The translations under genes were made by a program, and so were the position numbers. Of a DNA stretch of 64,000 bases, positions 25,470 through 34,284 are shown in pieces (within the stretch, counting starts at the first letter, position 1; the number at the start of each line of letters is the position of its first letter). The notes beneath the pieces are model-generated. The model was not told the origin of the DNA. It saw nothing but the letters and a program-made list of their open reading frames with translations, and made no database searches. The stretch comes from Segniliparus rugosus ATCC BAA-974 (lineage in GTDB: Bacteria > Actinomycetota > Actinomycetes > Mycobacteriales > Mycobacteriaceae): assembly GCF_000185725.2 (NCBI RefSeq), contig NZ_KI391953.1, positions 186,001 to 250,000 of the forward strand, written 5' to 3'.

Positions 25470-26411
25470 GTGGAGTTCTGCGTTTTCGTCGGCCCGAATT
25501 TCGGCGCGACGTACGAGGACCTCGTCCACCTCGCCCAACGGGCGGAGGGGCTGGGCTTCGACGGGTATTTCGTCTCGGACCACTACGCCGCATGGGAGGG
25601 CGACGGGCTGCCCGGACCCACGGACGCGTGGATCACCCTCGCGGGCTTGGCGAGGGAGACGGCGCGGCTGCGGCTGGGGACTCTGGTCACCGCCGTGACG
25701 TTCCGCCACGCAGGGCCGCTCGCCGTCGCTGTCGCCCAGGTCGACGCGATGAGCGGCGGCCGAGTGGAGCTCGGCCTCGGCGCCGGATGGCTGCAAGGGG
25801 AGCACGCGGCCTACGGGATCCCCTACCCGTCGCTCGGCGAACGCTTCGAGTTGCTGGGAGAGACGCTCGACGTGCTGCAGAAATTCTGGCGGACCCCGGT
25901 CGGCTCCTCCTTCGACCACGAGGGCGAGCGCCTGCGTTTCCAGGGGTCGCCCGGATTGCCCAAGCCCGTGCAGACGCCGGGCCCGCCGATCATTCTCGGC
26001 GGGATCGGGCTGAACAAAACCCCTCGGCTCGCCGCGCTGCACGCGCGGGAGTTCAACTTGCCATGGGCGGTCGCGTCGGACGCGGCGGCGATGCGCGAGC
26101 GGGTCCGCGCGGTCTGCGAGGAGGCGGGCCGCGACCCGGACAGCATGCGGTTCTCCGTCTCCGTGCAGCTCGGGGTCGGTCGCGCGGAGCATGAGGCCCG
26201 CGCGCGGCTCGACCCGGCGAACTACAAACTCGAAACGCTTCCGCCCGCCCATTTCGCGGGATCGCCAGCGCAGGCGGTGGACTGGCTCGGCCAGTACCAG
26301 GCGCTCGGAGTCGAGCGGTTCTACATCCGCAATCCCCCGGTCCCCCACGCGGCGCGAGGCAATCTGGAGCTTATCGCCGCCGAGGTTTTGCCGCAACTGC
26401 GGGGAAACTAG
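25470..26411 (+). CDS. LLM-class (F420-type) oxidoreductase
   Basis: This 313-residue luciferase-like TIM-barrel protein has the FVGPNFGATYEDL start, GLGFDGYFVSDHY and GGRVELGLGAGW, all typical of F420-dependent enzymes of mycobacteria. The substrate is unknown. GTG 25470 is six bases after TAGGCT at 25458-25463, so the transcript is probably leaderless. It meets the convergent GIY-YIG gene with a four-base overlap at the stops. Confidence 0.9.
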   Translation: MEFCVFVGPNFGATYEDLVHLAQRAEGLGFDGYFVSDHYAAWEGDGLPGPTDAWITLAGLARETARLRLGTLVTAVTFRHAGPLAVAVAQVDAMSGGRVELGLGAGWLQGEHAAYGIPYPSLGERFELLGETLDVLQKFWRTPVGSSFDHEGERLRFQGSPGLPKPVQTPGPPIILGGIGLNKTPRLAALHAREFNLPWAVASDAAAMRERVRAVCEEAGRDPDSMRFSVSVQLGVGRAEHEARARLDPANYKLETLPPAHFAGSPAQAVDWLGQYQALGVERFYIRNPPVPHAARGNLELIAAEVLPQLRGN

Positions 26412-27451
26412 GGGCGCGTGCCGCTTTCAGGCAGGTCGTAGCCCATTTCCAGTACCTCGAAAATGCTGTCTGCGAGGTTGTGGTCATGGTACTTGCTCTG
26501 CATGCCCCTGCCTTTGCGGAGCAAGCCCATCGCGAGTTTCCGCGCGCCGTCCGCGATGGCGGGGTACAAGAGGAATTCGCAAATCGCATCGGGGTCGCCG
26601 TCGAAATACAGCCGCTGCACGGGGCCCGACGTCCGGTATTTTCCTGGACCGGAGAGTGGGCGCAGCCGACGGGGGATGGCTGTGCCATTCGCGAGGTTGA
26701 TGAACCCTCCGGTGCGCAGGGGGTCGTCCGGGCGCTCTCGGTCCTCGAAAAAGACGAGGACTTCGACGTTATTGATCGAGATCGCGGCGAGTCGCTGGTG
26801 CAGCCCGGCTTTGCGGTTGGTGGAGGGCATGCTGGTGACTGCCCAAAACCGGCCTTCGGTCTGATGCGGCCAAGGGATGCACTTGCGGACGTAGAAGGCT
26901 AAGGCGAGCGCGATTCGGGGGAAGTCGTCTCTGGCGCAGAGTGCTTGATATTTCTCCCAGGTTTTCATTCGCTGGACTGCCTGAGCGCCCCGTGCGCCGA
27001 TGTTCAGCGGTTCTGTGTGTCCGGCCAGCCATTCTTGCTGGACGGCGTAATCCACCACGAGGTCAAGGGCTTCGGAGCGGAGCGGCAGTCCGATAAGCGC
27101 GCGGTTGCGTAATTTCTTGCCCGCAGCCTCGAGCGAGGCGATGACATCTCGCTCGGTTTGATCGAGGAGCTTGGCGTCTGGGGCCAGCTCGAGGAAGCGG
27201 AAGGCGACAATTTCCCCCGGCCAGGTTCCTCGGTGGGTCGTGAAACGGTTGAAGAGGTTGATAGTTTGTCCCGCGTACTCTTCGCCGTTCTCGAACTCGA
27301 GCACGTAAATACCCGAGAGCTGCTTCTCCTCGGGCGCGGCGACAAGCGCAGTGATGGATGTCGCGTCCCGTTCCGCTGCGGTTTCCCCGGGAATTTCGTG
27401 GCGAATGAATTCGAGTTGGACCCGCAACGTGTCCCCCGGCGTTTTGATCAC
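26408..27451 (-). CDS. GIY-YIG-like domain protein of unknown role
   Basis: Residues about 45-115 look like a GIY-YIG nuclease fold: SGIYVLEF supplies GIY, EYAGQT replaces YIG, an Arg/His stretch (NRFTTHRG) follows, and a Glu lies in LLDQTERDVIA. The remaining 230 residues (WEKYQALCARDD, IPWPHQTEGRFWAVTSMPS, VQRLYFDGDPDA) match nothing I recognise. GTG 27451 follows TACGAT with a six-base spacer. Codon use is somewhat less GC-biased than in neighbours, so transfer is possible. It might be a nuclease of a defence or selfish element, but no partner gene is adjacent. Confidence 0.75.
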   Translation of the reverse strand: MIKTPGDTLRVQLEFIRHEIPGETAAERDATSITALVAAPEEKQLSGIYVLEFENGEEYAGQTINLFNRFTTHRGTWPGEIVAFRFLELAPDAKLLDQTERDVIASLEAAGKKLRNRALIGLPLRSEALDLVVDYAVQQEWLAGHTEPLNIGARGAQAVQRMKTWEKYQALCARDDFPRIALALAFYVRKCIPWPHQTEGRFWAVTSMPSTNRKAGLHQRLAAISINNVEVLVFFEDRERPDDPLRTGGFINLANGTAIPRRLRPLSGPGKYRTSGPVQRLYFDGDPDAICEFLLYPAIADGARKLAMGLLRKGRGMQSKYHDHNLADSIFEVLEMGYDLPESGTRP

Positions 27452-27503
27452 GCCAAAATCGTATCGCCCGCAGCGCCCTTCGTCGCGCCGACAATGGCCG
27501 CGA

Positions 27504-28229
27504 TTACGCTTGTTGCCGTCTCAATCCGATGGGGCAAGAAACTCCGGTGCCGCCGTGCCCGCAGTAACCAGCGGGGTTTTTCGCGAGGTATTGCTGGTGG
27601 TCTTCTTCCGCGAGGTAGAAGCCCGTGTCGGTCGCGGACGGGGCGACGAGGGGCCGGATTTCGGTGCTGATCGGGCCGTAGCCCGCTTTGCCGAGTTCTT
27701 GTTGGTACGCGGCCTGGCTCTCCTCTGCGAGCCGTTGCTGCTCGGGGCCCGTGGTCAGGATCACGGAGCGGTACTGCGTCCCGATATCGGCCCCTTGGCG
27801 CATGCCCTGGGTGGGATCGTGCGATTCCCAGAACGTCGCCAAAAGGTCTTGGTAAGAAGTCTGGTCGGGGTGGAACGCGACCAGCACGACTTCCGCGTGT
27901 CCGGTGCGGCCGGAGCAGACTTGCTTGTAGCCGGGGTTGACGGTGGTGCCGCCCGCGTAGCCGACCGCTGTGGTGAACACCCCCGGCAGCGACCAGAACG
28001 CCTTCTCGAAACCCCAGAAGCAGCCGCCGCCGAAAACCGCCGACACGACATCCTGCGGCCACTGGGGGTTGCGCGGGCCGTGATCGGAAGGCGCGAGCGG
28101 GTCCAAGGGGGCTCCGTTCAGAAAGTTCTTGCCTCCGCGAAGGACGGGGAACGCGCTCCCCGCAAGCGCGTCTTCGGGCGAGATCACAGTGAGTTTCGCG
28201 TTCACCCGAGCGCTGGAAAAGAGAGCCAT
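27504..28229 (-). CDS. msrA: peptide-methionine (S)-S-oxide reductase
   Basis: MsrA repairs oxidised methionine. The catalytic Cys70 lies in [10 protein letters not shown], and a C-terminal [13 protein letters not shown] supplies resolving cysteines. At 241 residues it is somewhat longer than the minimal domain owing to an N-terminal extension ([12 protein letters not shown]) typical of many MsrA. ATG 28229 is preferred over the ATG two codons earlier because TAGGAT ends six bases before it. It is divergent from sodA, fitting an oxidative-stress neighbourhood. Confidence 0.95.
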   Translation of the reverse strand: MALFSSARVNAKLTVISPEDALAGSAFPVLRGGKNFLNGAPLDPLAPSDHGPRNPQWPQDVVSAVFGGGCFWGFEKAFWSLPGVFTTAVGYAGGTTVNPGYKQVCSGRTGHAEVVLVAFHPDQTSYQDLLATFWESHDPTQGMRQGADIGTQYRSVILTTGPEQQRLAEESQAAYQQELGKAGYGPISTEIRPLVAPSATDTGFYLAEEDHQQYLAKNPAGYCGHGGTGVSCPIGLRRQQA

Positions 28230-28280
28230 GCGCATATCCTACGCCGATTTCGGCACGAGGATATTCGGTAGGGCGAAAAA

Positions 28281-28302
28281 AATATTTCGGCTTACCCTCA
28301 GT
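28281..28302 (+). promoter_or_regulatory. candidate metal-regulator site upstream of sodA
   Basis: AATATTTCGGCTTACCCTCA at about 28281-28300 contains GGCTTACCCT, close to the iron-box half AGGCTAACCT, and TTTCGGCT, which also occurs upstream of the GDT1 gene. The sodA ATG is about 140 bases downstream. The site is suggestive only. Confidence 0.35.
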
Positions 28303-28438
28303 TGTCGGCCTCCTCCATGAGTGGGACTAAATTGGGCGAAGACAAGCAGCGGTCCGCGCCGTCAACGCGGGCGCTCGCAGGTCATAGCCAACGTTTAACG
28401 TCCGAGCCCATATCGGTCACATCAGTGAGGAGCACTTC

Positions 28439-29044
28439 ATGGCCACCTACAGCCTGCCGGATCTGGACTACGATTACAGCGCGCTCGAGCCGCACATCAG
28501 CGGTCAGATCAACGAGATCCATCACACCAAGCACCACGCGGCCTACGTCGCGGGCGCGAACGCGGCGCTCGAGAAGCTGGAAGCGGCGCGCGAGTCCGGC
28601 GACCACGCCGCCATCTTCCTGAACGAGAAGAACCTCGCCTTCCACCTCGGAGGGCACACCAACCACTCGATCTGGTGGAAGAACCTGTCCCCCAACGGCG
28701 GCGACAAGCCGGTCGGCGACCTCGCCTCGGCGATCGACGACCAGTTCGGCTCGTTCGACAAGTTCCAGGCGCAGTTCTCCGCCGCCGCGAACGGCCTTCA
28801 GGGCTCCGGCTGGGCGTGGCTCGGCTACGACGCCATCGGCAAGAAGCTCCTGACCTTCCAGCTCTACGACCAGCAGGCCAACGTCCCGCTGGGCATCGTC
28901 CCGCTGCTCGGCGTCGACGTCTGGGAGCACGCGTTCTACTTGCAGTACAAGAACGTGAAGGCCGACTACATCAAGGCTGTGTGGAACGTCGTCAACTGGG
29001 AGGACGTCCAGTCCCGCTTCGCGAAGGCTCTGGCCCAGGCGTAA
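28439..29044 (+). CDS. sodA: superoxide dismutase (Fe/Mn)
   Basis: The 201-residue enzyme removes superoxide. Metal ligands are the His in [12 protein letters not shown], the His in [12 protein letters not shown], and the Asp and His in [15 protein letters not shown]. No signal peptide is present, as in mycobacterial SodA. GGAG precedes the ATG by about eight bases, so this gene is leadered. A strong hairpin terminates it. Iron versus manganese cannot be settled from sequence by eye. Confidence 0.96.
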   Translation: MATYSLPDLDYDYSALEPHISGQINEIHHTKHHAAYVAGANAALEKLEAARESGDHAAIFLNEKNLAFHLGGHTNHSIWWKNLSPNGGDKPVGDLASAIDDQFGSFDKFQAQFSAAANGLQGSGWAWLGYDAIGKKLLTFQLYDQQANVPLGIVPLLGVDVWEHAFYLQYKNVKADYIKAVWNVVNWEDVQSRFAKALAQA

Positions 29045-29061
29045 CCGCCGCGCGACACGCC

Positions 29062-29100
29062 GCGAAAGCCCTGGCCGGCCTCCCCGGCCAGGGCTTTCGC
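29062..29100 (+). terminator. sodA terminator
   Basis: A perfect 17-bp stem from GCGAAAGCCC... to ...GGGCTTTCGC encloses a five-base loop 18 bases after the sodA stop. A run of T is almost absent. Confidence 0.88.
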
Positions 29101-29156
29101 CGTTTAGCACTCGAAGGATCTTGTGTGCTAGCCGCAGCGTCCCCCATCATTCCCGG

Positions 29157-29708
29157 ATGGAAGGCTCTGTGGAGATCGCGGCGTTCGCCGCAGAAGGCGC
29201 GTTGCAAGGGTTCCTCGTGTCCGGGCGATGGCCCGAGAACACGAAAGAATGGCTCTACCTGCTGACTATCGCGGTCAGGGTCGCCAGCGTGCCAGGGCTG
29301 CTGCCGACGACGACGGTGTTCGGCGCTCGGGAGGAACGGCCGGAGGGGGCCGAGGCTCCGTCGCAGGACGGCGAGGGCCTGAAGCCGAACGCCGTGGGCC
29401 TGCTGCTCGCCGAGGGCGCGGTGCTCGGGGACGACGCGCTCGCCCCTGGCTGCCTCGCCCAGCGCCGCCCTCCGGCGCTGCTTTTGCTGCACCCGCCGTC
29501 GGAGACGAAGCCTTCCTTGCCGGAATGCGAAGGAGCGGCTTCGGGCTGTCTGCTGTTGCCGGGGCTGCCGTATTTGGGGTTGGAGCACCGCGCGGCCTGG
29601 GTGGAGGCGGACCGGGACGGCTCGGTGACCTCGATCATGAGCAGGACGGGCGAGAAGGCGCTCGACGATCCGGACTCGGCGGTGCTCGCGATGCTTTTGG
29701 CGGCCTAA
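29157..29708 (+). CDS. hypothetical protein next to sodA
   Basis: This 183-residue ORF has strong third-position GC bias and starts at ATG 29157. It is rich in Ala, Leu, Gly and Pro, with no membrane segment or motif I recognise. Position matters: in M. tuberculosis the gene after sodA (Rv3847, from memory) is also a conserved protein of similar length and precedes a membrane protein, so this may be its counterpart. No Shine-Dalgarno is evident. Function is unknown. Confidence 0.55.
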   Translation: MEGSVEIAAFAAEGALQGFLVSGRWPENTKEWLYLLTIAVRVASVPGLLPTTTVFGAREERPEGAEAPSQDGEGLKPNAVGLLLAEGAVLGDDALAPGCLAQRRPPALLLLHPPSETKPSLPECEGAASGCLLLPGLPYLGLEHRAAWVEADRDGSVTSIMSRTGEKALDDPDSAVLAMLLAA

Positions 29709-29790
29709 CCAAGGGCTGGCCGATGAGGTATCTTGGCTAGCGAGCAGGTCGGAGGAGGCCTCTGCGCCGAAGGAAAGAGTGGGGAACGCG

Positions 29791-30294
29791 ATGCGTCCAG
29801 CGATTGCCAGGTATTCGTCCGTCGTCGTCATGGCGCTTGGCGCGGCGTTGGCCGCCCCCTCAGCGGAGGCGGACCCCGCGCTGGACTGCGTGGCGATCAC
29901 GAGGGTGACGGGCGGGAGCAAGAGCAGCGTTCAATTCCAAGGGCTGCAGCAGCAGATCGCGGCGCTGGACCAGCCGGAGGGCGCGCCTCGAGAGCAAGTG
30001 GTGGCCGCTTCGAAGAAGCAGATCGGCCTGTTGCGCCAGGAGCGCTCTTTGCTCCTCAGGGGAGCCGAGGCAATCGGCGATCAAGAATTGGCCGATGCGC
30101 TCCGCGACAACGCCGAGGCGATTGGAGCGTATGCCGACGCTTTCGAGAAAGTTCTCCCGTATAGCCAGGAGAACCCTCCGCCGGAGGATGTGAAGGACGC
30201 GTTCGGGCAGGCCCGCGAGCGGAGCCGGGAAACCGGAGAGGCGATGGGCCGGAAAGTCGTCGAATTCTGCGATTTCGGCGCCAGCGCGAACTGA
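29791..30294 (+). CDS. small secreted helical protein, two cysteines
   Basis: A signal peptide covers about residues 1-27 (SVVVMALGAALAAPSAEA), and the mature protein begins DPALDCVAI. It is mainly helical and charged, with a second Cys near the C-terminus (VVEFCDFG), so one disulfide is likely. The ATG at 29791 follows GGGGA; a GTG at 29779 is possible. The DCVA start and late Cys resemble the C-terminal part of the frameshifted secreted gene at 55975-56825, so the two may be paralogues. Function is unknown. Confidence 0.75.
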   Translation: MRPAIARYSSVVVMALGAALAAPSAEADPALDCVAITRVTGGSKSSVQFQGLQQQIAALDQPEGAPREQVVAASKKQIGLLRQERSLLLRGAEAIGDQELADALRDNAEAIGAYADAFEKVLPYSQENPPPEDVKDAFGQARERSRETGEAMGRKVVEFCDFGASAN

Positions 30295-30384
30295 ATAAGG
30301 CGCTCCTGCCTGGCCTTTCGGCGGGACGGCAAAATGCGAGATCCGATTCTCTGGCTGTTTTAGGAAAGCCGTTCGGAATATAGT

Positions 30385-30411
30385 TTTCGGCCAACCGAAA
30401 TATTTTTTCGG
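30385..30411 (+). promoter_or_regulatory. alternating TTTCGG/CCGAAA half-sites upstream of GDT1
   Basis: TTTCGG (30385-30390), CCGAAA (30395-30400) and TTTCGG (30406-30411) form two adjacent inverted repeats with four- and five-base spacers in an AT-rich leader. This could be a regulator site or an RNA hairpin. A TTTCGGCT half-site also lies upstream of sodA at about 28285. Confidence 0.5.
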
Positions 30412-30493
30412 CTCTCGAATTCCATTCAAAAACGGCGCGGTGAATTATTTCTCGGGGATTGCGAGAAGAAGAATAAGCGCATATATTCACAAT

Positions 30494-31219
30494 GTGCGAG
30501 AAATACTAGAAGCTTTCCTCCTTTCTTTCGGCGTGGTGTTCGTCGCCGAATTGGGGGACAAGTCGCAGCTGCTCGCGCTGCTTTTCGCGACCCGGATGCG
30601 CCCCTGGCTTGTGATCGCAGGGATCGCGGTGGCCTCGGGATTGGTGCACCTGGTCTCGGTCGGGGCCGGCCGTTACGTCGGCGACGCGCTCGACCCCAGG
30701 CTCACGACGGTGTTCGCGGGCGTGGCGCTGGTCTGCTGCGGGCTCTGGGGGCTGCGCGAGCTGTACGGCGGGCGGGAGGGCTCCGGGCAGGACGAAGCCG
30801 TGGTGGTCAAGGCCCCTCCTGGCGGACTGGCTTCGCTGGCGACGGTCGTCTCCGCGTTCCTGCTGGCGGAGCTCGGCGACAAGACGATGTTCGCGACCGT
30901 GGCGCTCGGGGCCGGGCATTCTTTCTTCGGGGTCTGGCTCGGCTCGACGGTCGGCATGGTCGTCGCAGACGGCTTGGCGATCGTCCTCGGCCTCGGCCTT
31001 GCCAAACGAATCCCGTACGGCAAGCTCATGGCGTGGGCGAACGGGTCGTTCTTCGTGCTCGGCGGCTGGTTCCTCGTGGACGGAGTCTGGGCGTTCGCCC
31101 CTGCCGCGGCCCTCGCCGCTGCGGCGGCGCTGCTCGCCGTGGGAGCGGTCTTGGCGATCCTGCTCAGAAAGTCCCGCAAGGGCGCTGATAGGCTCACGAC
31201 GGCCGCGCAGCGGCCGTAA
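30494..31219 (+). CDS. GDT1/TMEM165-family manganese exporter
   Basis: The 241-residue membrane protein has two homologous halves, each with the cation-binding E-L-G-D-K motif: FVAELGDKSQLLAL near residue 18 and LLAELGDKTMFATV near residue 133. Six or seven helices are predicted. Bacterial relatives export Mn2+. GTG 30494 is chosen because TATATT ends six bases before it and the family normally starts here; an upstream GTG at 30440 has no signal. Proximity to sodA links it to manganese handling and oxidative stress. Confidence 0.88.
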   Translation: MREILEAFLLSFGVVFVAELGDKSQLLALLFATRMRPWLVIAGIAVASGLVHLVSVGAGRYVGDALDPRLTTVFAGVALVCCGLWGLRELYGGREGSGQDEAVVVKAPPGGLASLATVVSAFLLAELGDKTMFATVALGAGHSFFGVWLGSTVGMVVADGLAIVLGLGLAKRIPYGKLMAWANGSFFVLGGWFLVDGVWAFAPAAALAAAAALLAVGAVLAILLRKSRKGADRLTTAAQRP

Positions 31220-31267
31220 TCAAACGTGAACGCTGTGCTCAACGTCGAGAAATAGAGGAGCAGACGC

Positions 31268-32029
31268 ATGGATATCGCTGGGGCTTCAGTGCTGGTGACG
31301 GGTGGGGCCTCTGGCCTCGGGGCGGCGACGGCGCGCAAATTCGCGCAGGCCGGCGCGCAGGTTTTCGGCCTTGACCTCAAGGCCTCCATCGACAAAGCCG
31401 AGCCGGCGGACGGCGTGAGCCTGTTCGAGGCCGACGTCACCGACGAGACGAGCGTCCAAGCCGTCCTGTCCACCATCGAGACCTCCGCCCCGCCGCTGCG
31501 CGCCGTGGTGAACTGCGCGGGCGTGGGCTGGGCGGCCCGAATTCTCGGCAAGGAGGGCCCGCACTCGCTTGACCTGTTCCGCAAGGTCATCGACATCAAC
31601 CTCGTCGGCACCTTCAACGTCCTGCGTCTCGCGGCGCAGTCCATCGCGAAGAACGACCCGGTGGATGCCGACGGCCAGCGCGGCGTCGTCATCAACACCG
31701 CCTCGGTGGCGGCTTTCGAGGGCCAGATCGGCCAGGCTGCCTACGCCGCGTCCAAGGGCGGGGTGCACGCGTTGACCATCAGCGCCGCCCGCGACCTCGC
31801 CCGCAGCGGCATCCGCGTCGCGACCATCGCGCCGGGGACCATCGAGACCCCGATGCTCGCGGGCGTGACCGAGGAGTTCAAGAAGACCCTCTCCGAGGCC
31901 GTCGTGTTCCCGCAGCGCCTCGGCAAGCCCGACGAGTACGCCGCGTTCGCCGCGTTCATCGTGCAGCACGACTACATCAACGGCGAGACGATCCGCATGG
32001 ACGGAGCCATCCGCATGGCTCCGCGCTGA
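31268..32029 (+). CDS. 3-hydroxyacyl-CoA dehydrogenase type II (SDR)
   Basis: The 253-residue short-chain dehydrogenase has the NAD motif TGGASGLG at residues 11-18, NNAG replaced by VNCAG, and the catalytic Y159-x3-K163. AGVTEEFKKTLSEAVVFPQRLG places it in the HSD17B10-like group that oxidises 3-hydroxyacyl-CoA or hydroxysteroids. GAGGAGC precedes the ATG. A terminator-like hairpin lies downstream. Confidence 0.92.
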   Translation: MDIAGASVLVTGGASGLGAATARKFAQAGAQVFGLDLKASIDKAEPADGVSLFEADVTDETSVQAVLSTIETSAPPLRAVVNCAGVGWAARILGKEGPHSLDLFRKVIDINLVGTFNVLRLAAQSIAKNDPVDADGQRGVVINTASVAAFEGQIGQAAYAASKGGVHALTISAARDLARSGIRVATIAPGTIETPMLAGVTEEFKKTLSEAVVFPQRLGKPDEYAAFAAFIVQHDYINGETIRMDGAIRMAPR

Positions 32030-32046
32030 GGTCTGCGACGTTCGTT

Positions 32047-32082
32047 CTCCGGGGCGTGCCGCGCGAGCGGCCCGCCCCGGAG
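32047..32082 (+). terminator. GC-rich hairpin after the hydroxyacyl-CoA dehydrogenase
   Basis: CTCCGGGGCG pairs perfectly with CGCCCCGGAG around a 16-base loop 18 bases downstream of the stop. No T-run follows. Confidence 0.7.
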
Positions 32083-32143
32083 TCCGTTGCGGGGCTGTCG
32101 TCGCGTCGGCTGGATTGTCGGTGGGGCTGGCTACACTTCCGGC

Positions 32144-33343
32144 ATGCTGACGACAGTCGCGATTCGGGGTTATCGGTCGTTGCGCGAGCTTGTGCTCCCG
32201 TTGTACCGGCTGACGGTGGTGACCGGGGCCAACGGCACAGGGAAGTCATCGCTCTATCGGGCGTTGCAGCTGTTGGCCGACTGCGGCCACGGGGAGGTGA
32301 TCGGGTCGTTGGCCCGCCAGGGCGGCCTGCAGTCGGCGATGTGGGCCGGGCCTGAGCAGCCGCAAAGAGCGCGGCGGACCGGGATCGCGAAGGGCGCGCC
32401 CCACACGAGGCCGGCGTCGGTCGACCTCGGCTACGCTTCGAGCGATTTCGGCTATGCGGTGGATCTCGGCCTGCCCGCGCCGAACGAGGAGTCGGCGTTC
32501 GAGCTGGACCCGGAGATCAAGCGCGAGTTCGTGTTCACCGGCCCGGCTCCCCGCCCGAACACGACGCTGGTGCAGCGGACGCGGGCGGTGGTCGAGGCCC
32601 GTGCCGAGTCCGGCAGGGGGTTCGAGGGAATCAGCCGGTCGTTGCCGACGTACCGCAGCGTGCTCGCCGAGTTCCCCGGAAGGCTGCCCGAGCTCGGCGT
32701 GGTCCGGGAAACGCTTCGGGGCTGGCGCTTCTATGACGGATTCAGGGTGGACCCTGGCGCGCCCGCCCGATCTCTTCATATCGGGACGCGCACGCCGGTG
32801 CTCTCCAACGACGGGTCCGACCTCGCCGCCGCCGTCCAGACGATCATCGAAATCGGGGACGAGACCTTCCATCGGGTGGTGGCGGACGCTTTCGAGGGGG
32901 CGCAGGTGTCGGTCGCGGTGTACGACGGGCTTTTCGATCTCCAAGTCCGCCAGCGCGGCATGCTCAGACCGCTGCGCGCGGCCGAGCTGTCCGACGGCAC
33001 CTTGCGTTTCATCCTTTGGGCCGCGGCGCTGCTGAGCCCTCGGCCGCCGTCGCTCATGGTGCTCAACGAGCCGGAGACCTCGCTGCACCCTGATCTCATC
33101 AAACCGCTCGCCACGCTGATCCGAGCGGCGGCAAGCCGGGCCCAGGTCGTCGTGATCACGCATTCGGGCGCGCTGCTGCACTGCCTCGGCGCGCGGTCGT
33201 TGCGCGACTTGCAGACGGAAGACGACGACCCCATCGACGATCGAGGCGCGGTCCAGCTCGAACTCGCCAAAGACTTCGGCGAGACGAAAGTCCCTGGGCT
33301 GCGGATGCTCACCATCCCGCCGTGGCACTGGAAGCCCCGCTAG
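32144..33343 (+). CDS. stand-alone AAA ATPase (AAA_21, RecF/OLD-like)
   Basis: The 399-residue protein has Walker A GANGTGKSS at residues 28-36, a long insert, SDGTLRF resembling the ABC signature region, and the Walker B-type LMVLNEPETSLHP near residue 305, followed by VVITHSGALL with the switch histidine. This is the SMC/RecF/OLD ATPase architecture without a TOPRIM nuclease domain. ATG 32144 follows TACACT at 32132-32137 with a six-base spacer. Such ATPases occur in defence systems, but no nuclease partner is adjacent; the role is unknown. Confidence 0.85.
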   Translation: MLTTVAIRGYRSLRELVLPLYRLTVVTGANGTGKSSLYRALQLLADCGHGEVIGSLARQGGLQSAMWAGPEQPQRARRTGIAKGAPHTRPASVDLGYASSDFGYAVDLGLPAPNEESAFELDPEIKREFVFTGPAPRPNTTLVQRTRAVVEARAESGRGFEGISRSLPTYRSVLAEFPGRLPELGVVRETLRGWRFYDGFRVDPGAPARSLHIGTRTPVLSNDGSDLAAAVQTIIEIGDETFHRVVADAFEGAQVSVAVYDGLFDLQVRQRGMLRPLRAAELSDGTLRFILWAAALLSPRPPSLMVLNEPETSLHPDLIKPLATLIRAAASRAQVVVITHSGALLHCLGARSLRDLQTEDDDPIDDRGAVQLELAKDFGETKVPGLRMLTIPPWHWKPR

Positions 33344-33392
33344 ACAAGTTGTTTGCCCGCGCCGCGCTGGCCGGCCGCGCGCGCCGGGCGGT

Positions 33393-34067
33393 TCAGAGCG
33401 CGGCAGCGGTCCGGCGGAGTCGCGCAGAGGCGTCGGAGAGCAGCGGATCGCCGTGGCCGAAACACGCGATGTCCACGTCGAGCTCGCTGAGGAGTTTGCA
33501 TGAGGCGATGGTCCTGGCGCGGTCTTGGTTGAACACGCCGAGGATGATTTCGCCGTTGTGCTGGGCGATGGTGTCGCCGGTCAGCAGGACGCGGTGACGC
33601 GGCAGGTAGATAGCGATGCTGCCTTCAGTGTGGCCTGGCGTCGCGATGATTTCCGCGCCGCCGCCGAAGTCGAGCGTCTCGCCGCCGCGCAGCTCCTCGT
33701 CCACCGGGGACGGCGGAGCGAGGGGAGGGAGGTCCGAGGCGACTTGGGCGTGCAGTTGACGTTCCCAGTCCTCGAACACGGGCGGGGCGAGCGCCGCTTC
33801 GCCTCGGATCGCCGCCGCGTCCTGCTGGCCGGCGAGGACGGGCGCGCCGCTCCACTCGCGCAGCTCCGCAGAGGAGCCGCAGTGGTCAATGTGCCCGTGC
33901 GTCAGGATGATGCGGTCGAGCCCAGGGCACGCGCGCCTGACGGCTTCGCCGGAACCTGGCGGGCCAGTGTCGACGAGCGTGCGGGACTCGCCGTCCGACC
34001 AGAGGTACATCTGCCAGCCGTTGACGCGCAGCATGGTCAGATTCGGGGTCAGCTCGACCGTTTCCAC
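33393..34067 (-). CDS. metallo-beta-lactamase fold hydrolase
   Basis: The 224-residue protein has the metal motif H57-G-H59-I-D61-H62 (ILTHGHIDHCG), a third His in TPGHTEGS and the bridging Asp in LLTGDTIAQ, so two metals are expected. Glyoxalase II-like, quorum-quenching or thioesterase functions are possible. GTG 34067 has AGGAGAG upstream; earlier in-frame sequence looks non-coding. It converges on the AAA ATPase gene with 49 bases between stops. Confidence 0.88.
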   Translation of the reverse strand: METVELTPNLTMLRVNGWQMYLWSDGESRTLVDTGPPGSGEAVRRACPGLDRIILTHGHIDHCGSSAELREWSGAPVLAGQQDAAAIRGEAALAPPVFEDWERQLHAQVASDLPPLAPPSPVDEELRGGETLDFGGGAEIIATPGHTEGSIAIYLPRHRVLLTGDTIAQHNGEIILGVFNQDRARTIASCKLLSELDVDIACFGHGDPLLSDASARLRRTAAAL

Positions 34068-34284
34068 ATGCTCTCCTGCCGCCGGTCGGGGAATGGGCCC
34101 CTCGCATGGTAAGGCAACCGGGCCGAAGGCTCCGCCGTGAAGGGTGTGGCGGGCCTCGTGCGGCTCCCCGTTGTGAGGCGCGTTGGAATCGGCTGTGGTG
34201 GAGCTGCGCATCATGGCCAGGCTCTTTATGCTGAAAGAGCACATATGGTTCTTGTTTTCGGTTCGCAGGACGAAGGTGGTCGTG

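Noticed and set aside
30295-30493. Manganese riboswitch (yybP-ykoY type) upstream of the GDT1 gene
   Set aside because: The conserved loop motifs of that riboswitch are not visible, and the predicted leaderless start would leave no leader; only simple hairpins are seen.
32144-34067. Two-gene defence system (AAA ATPase plus metallo-beta-lactamase protein)
   Set aside because: The genes are convergent, not an operon, and the second looks like an ordinary glyoxalase-type hydrolase.
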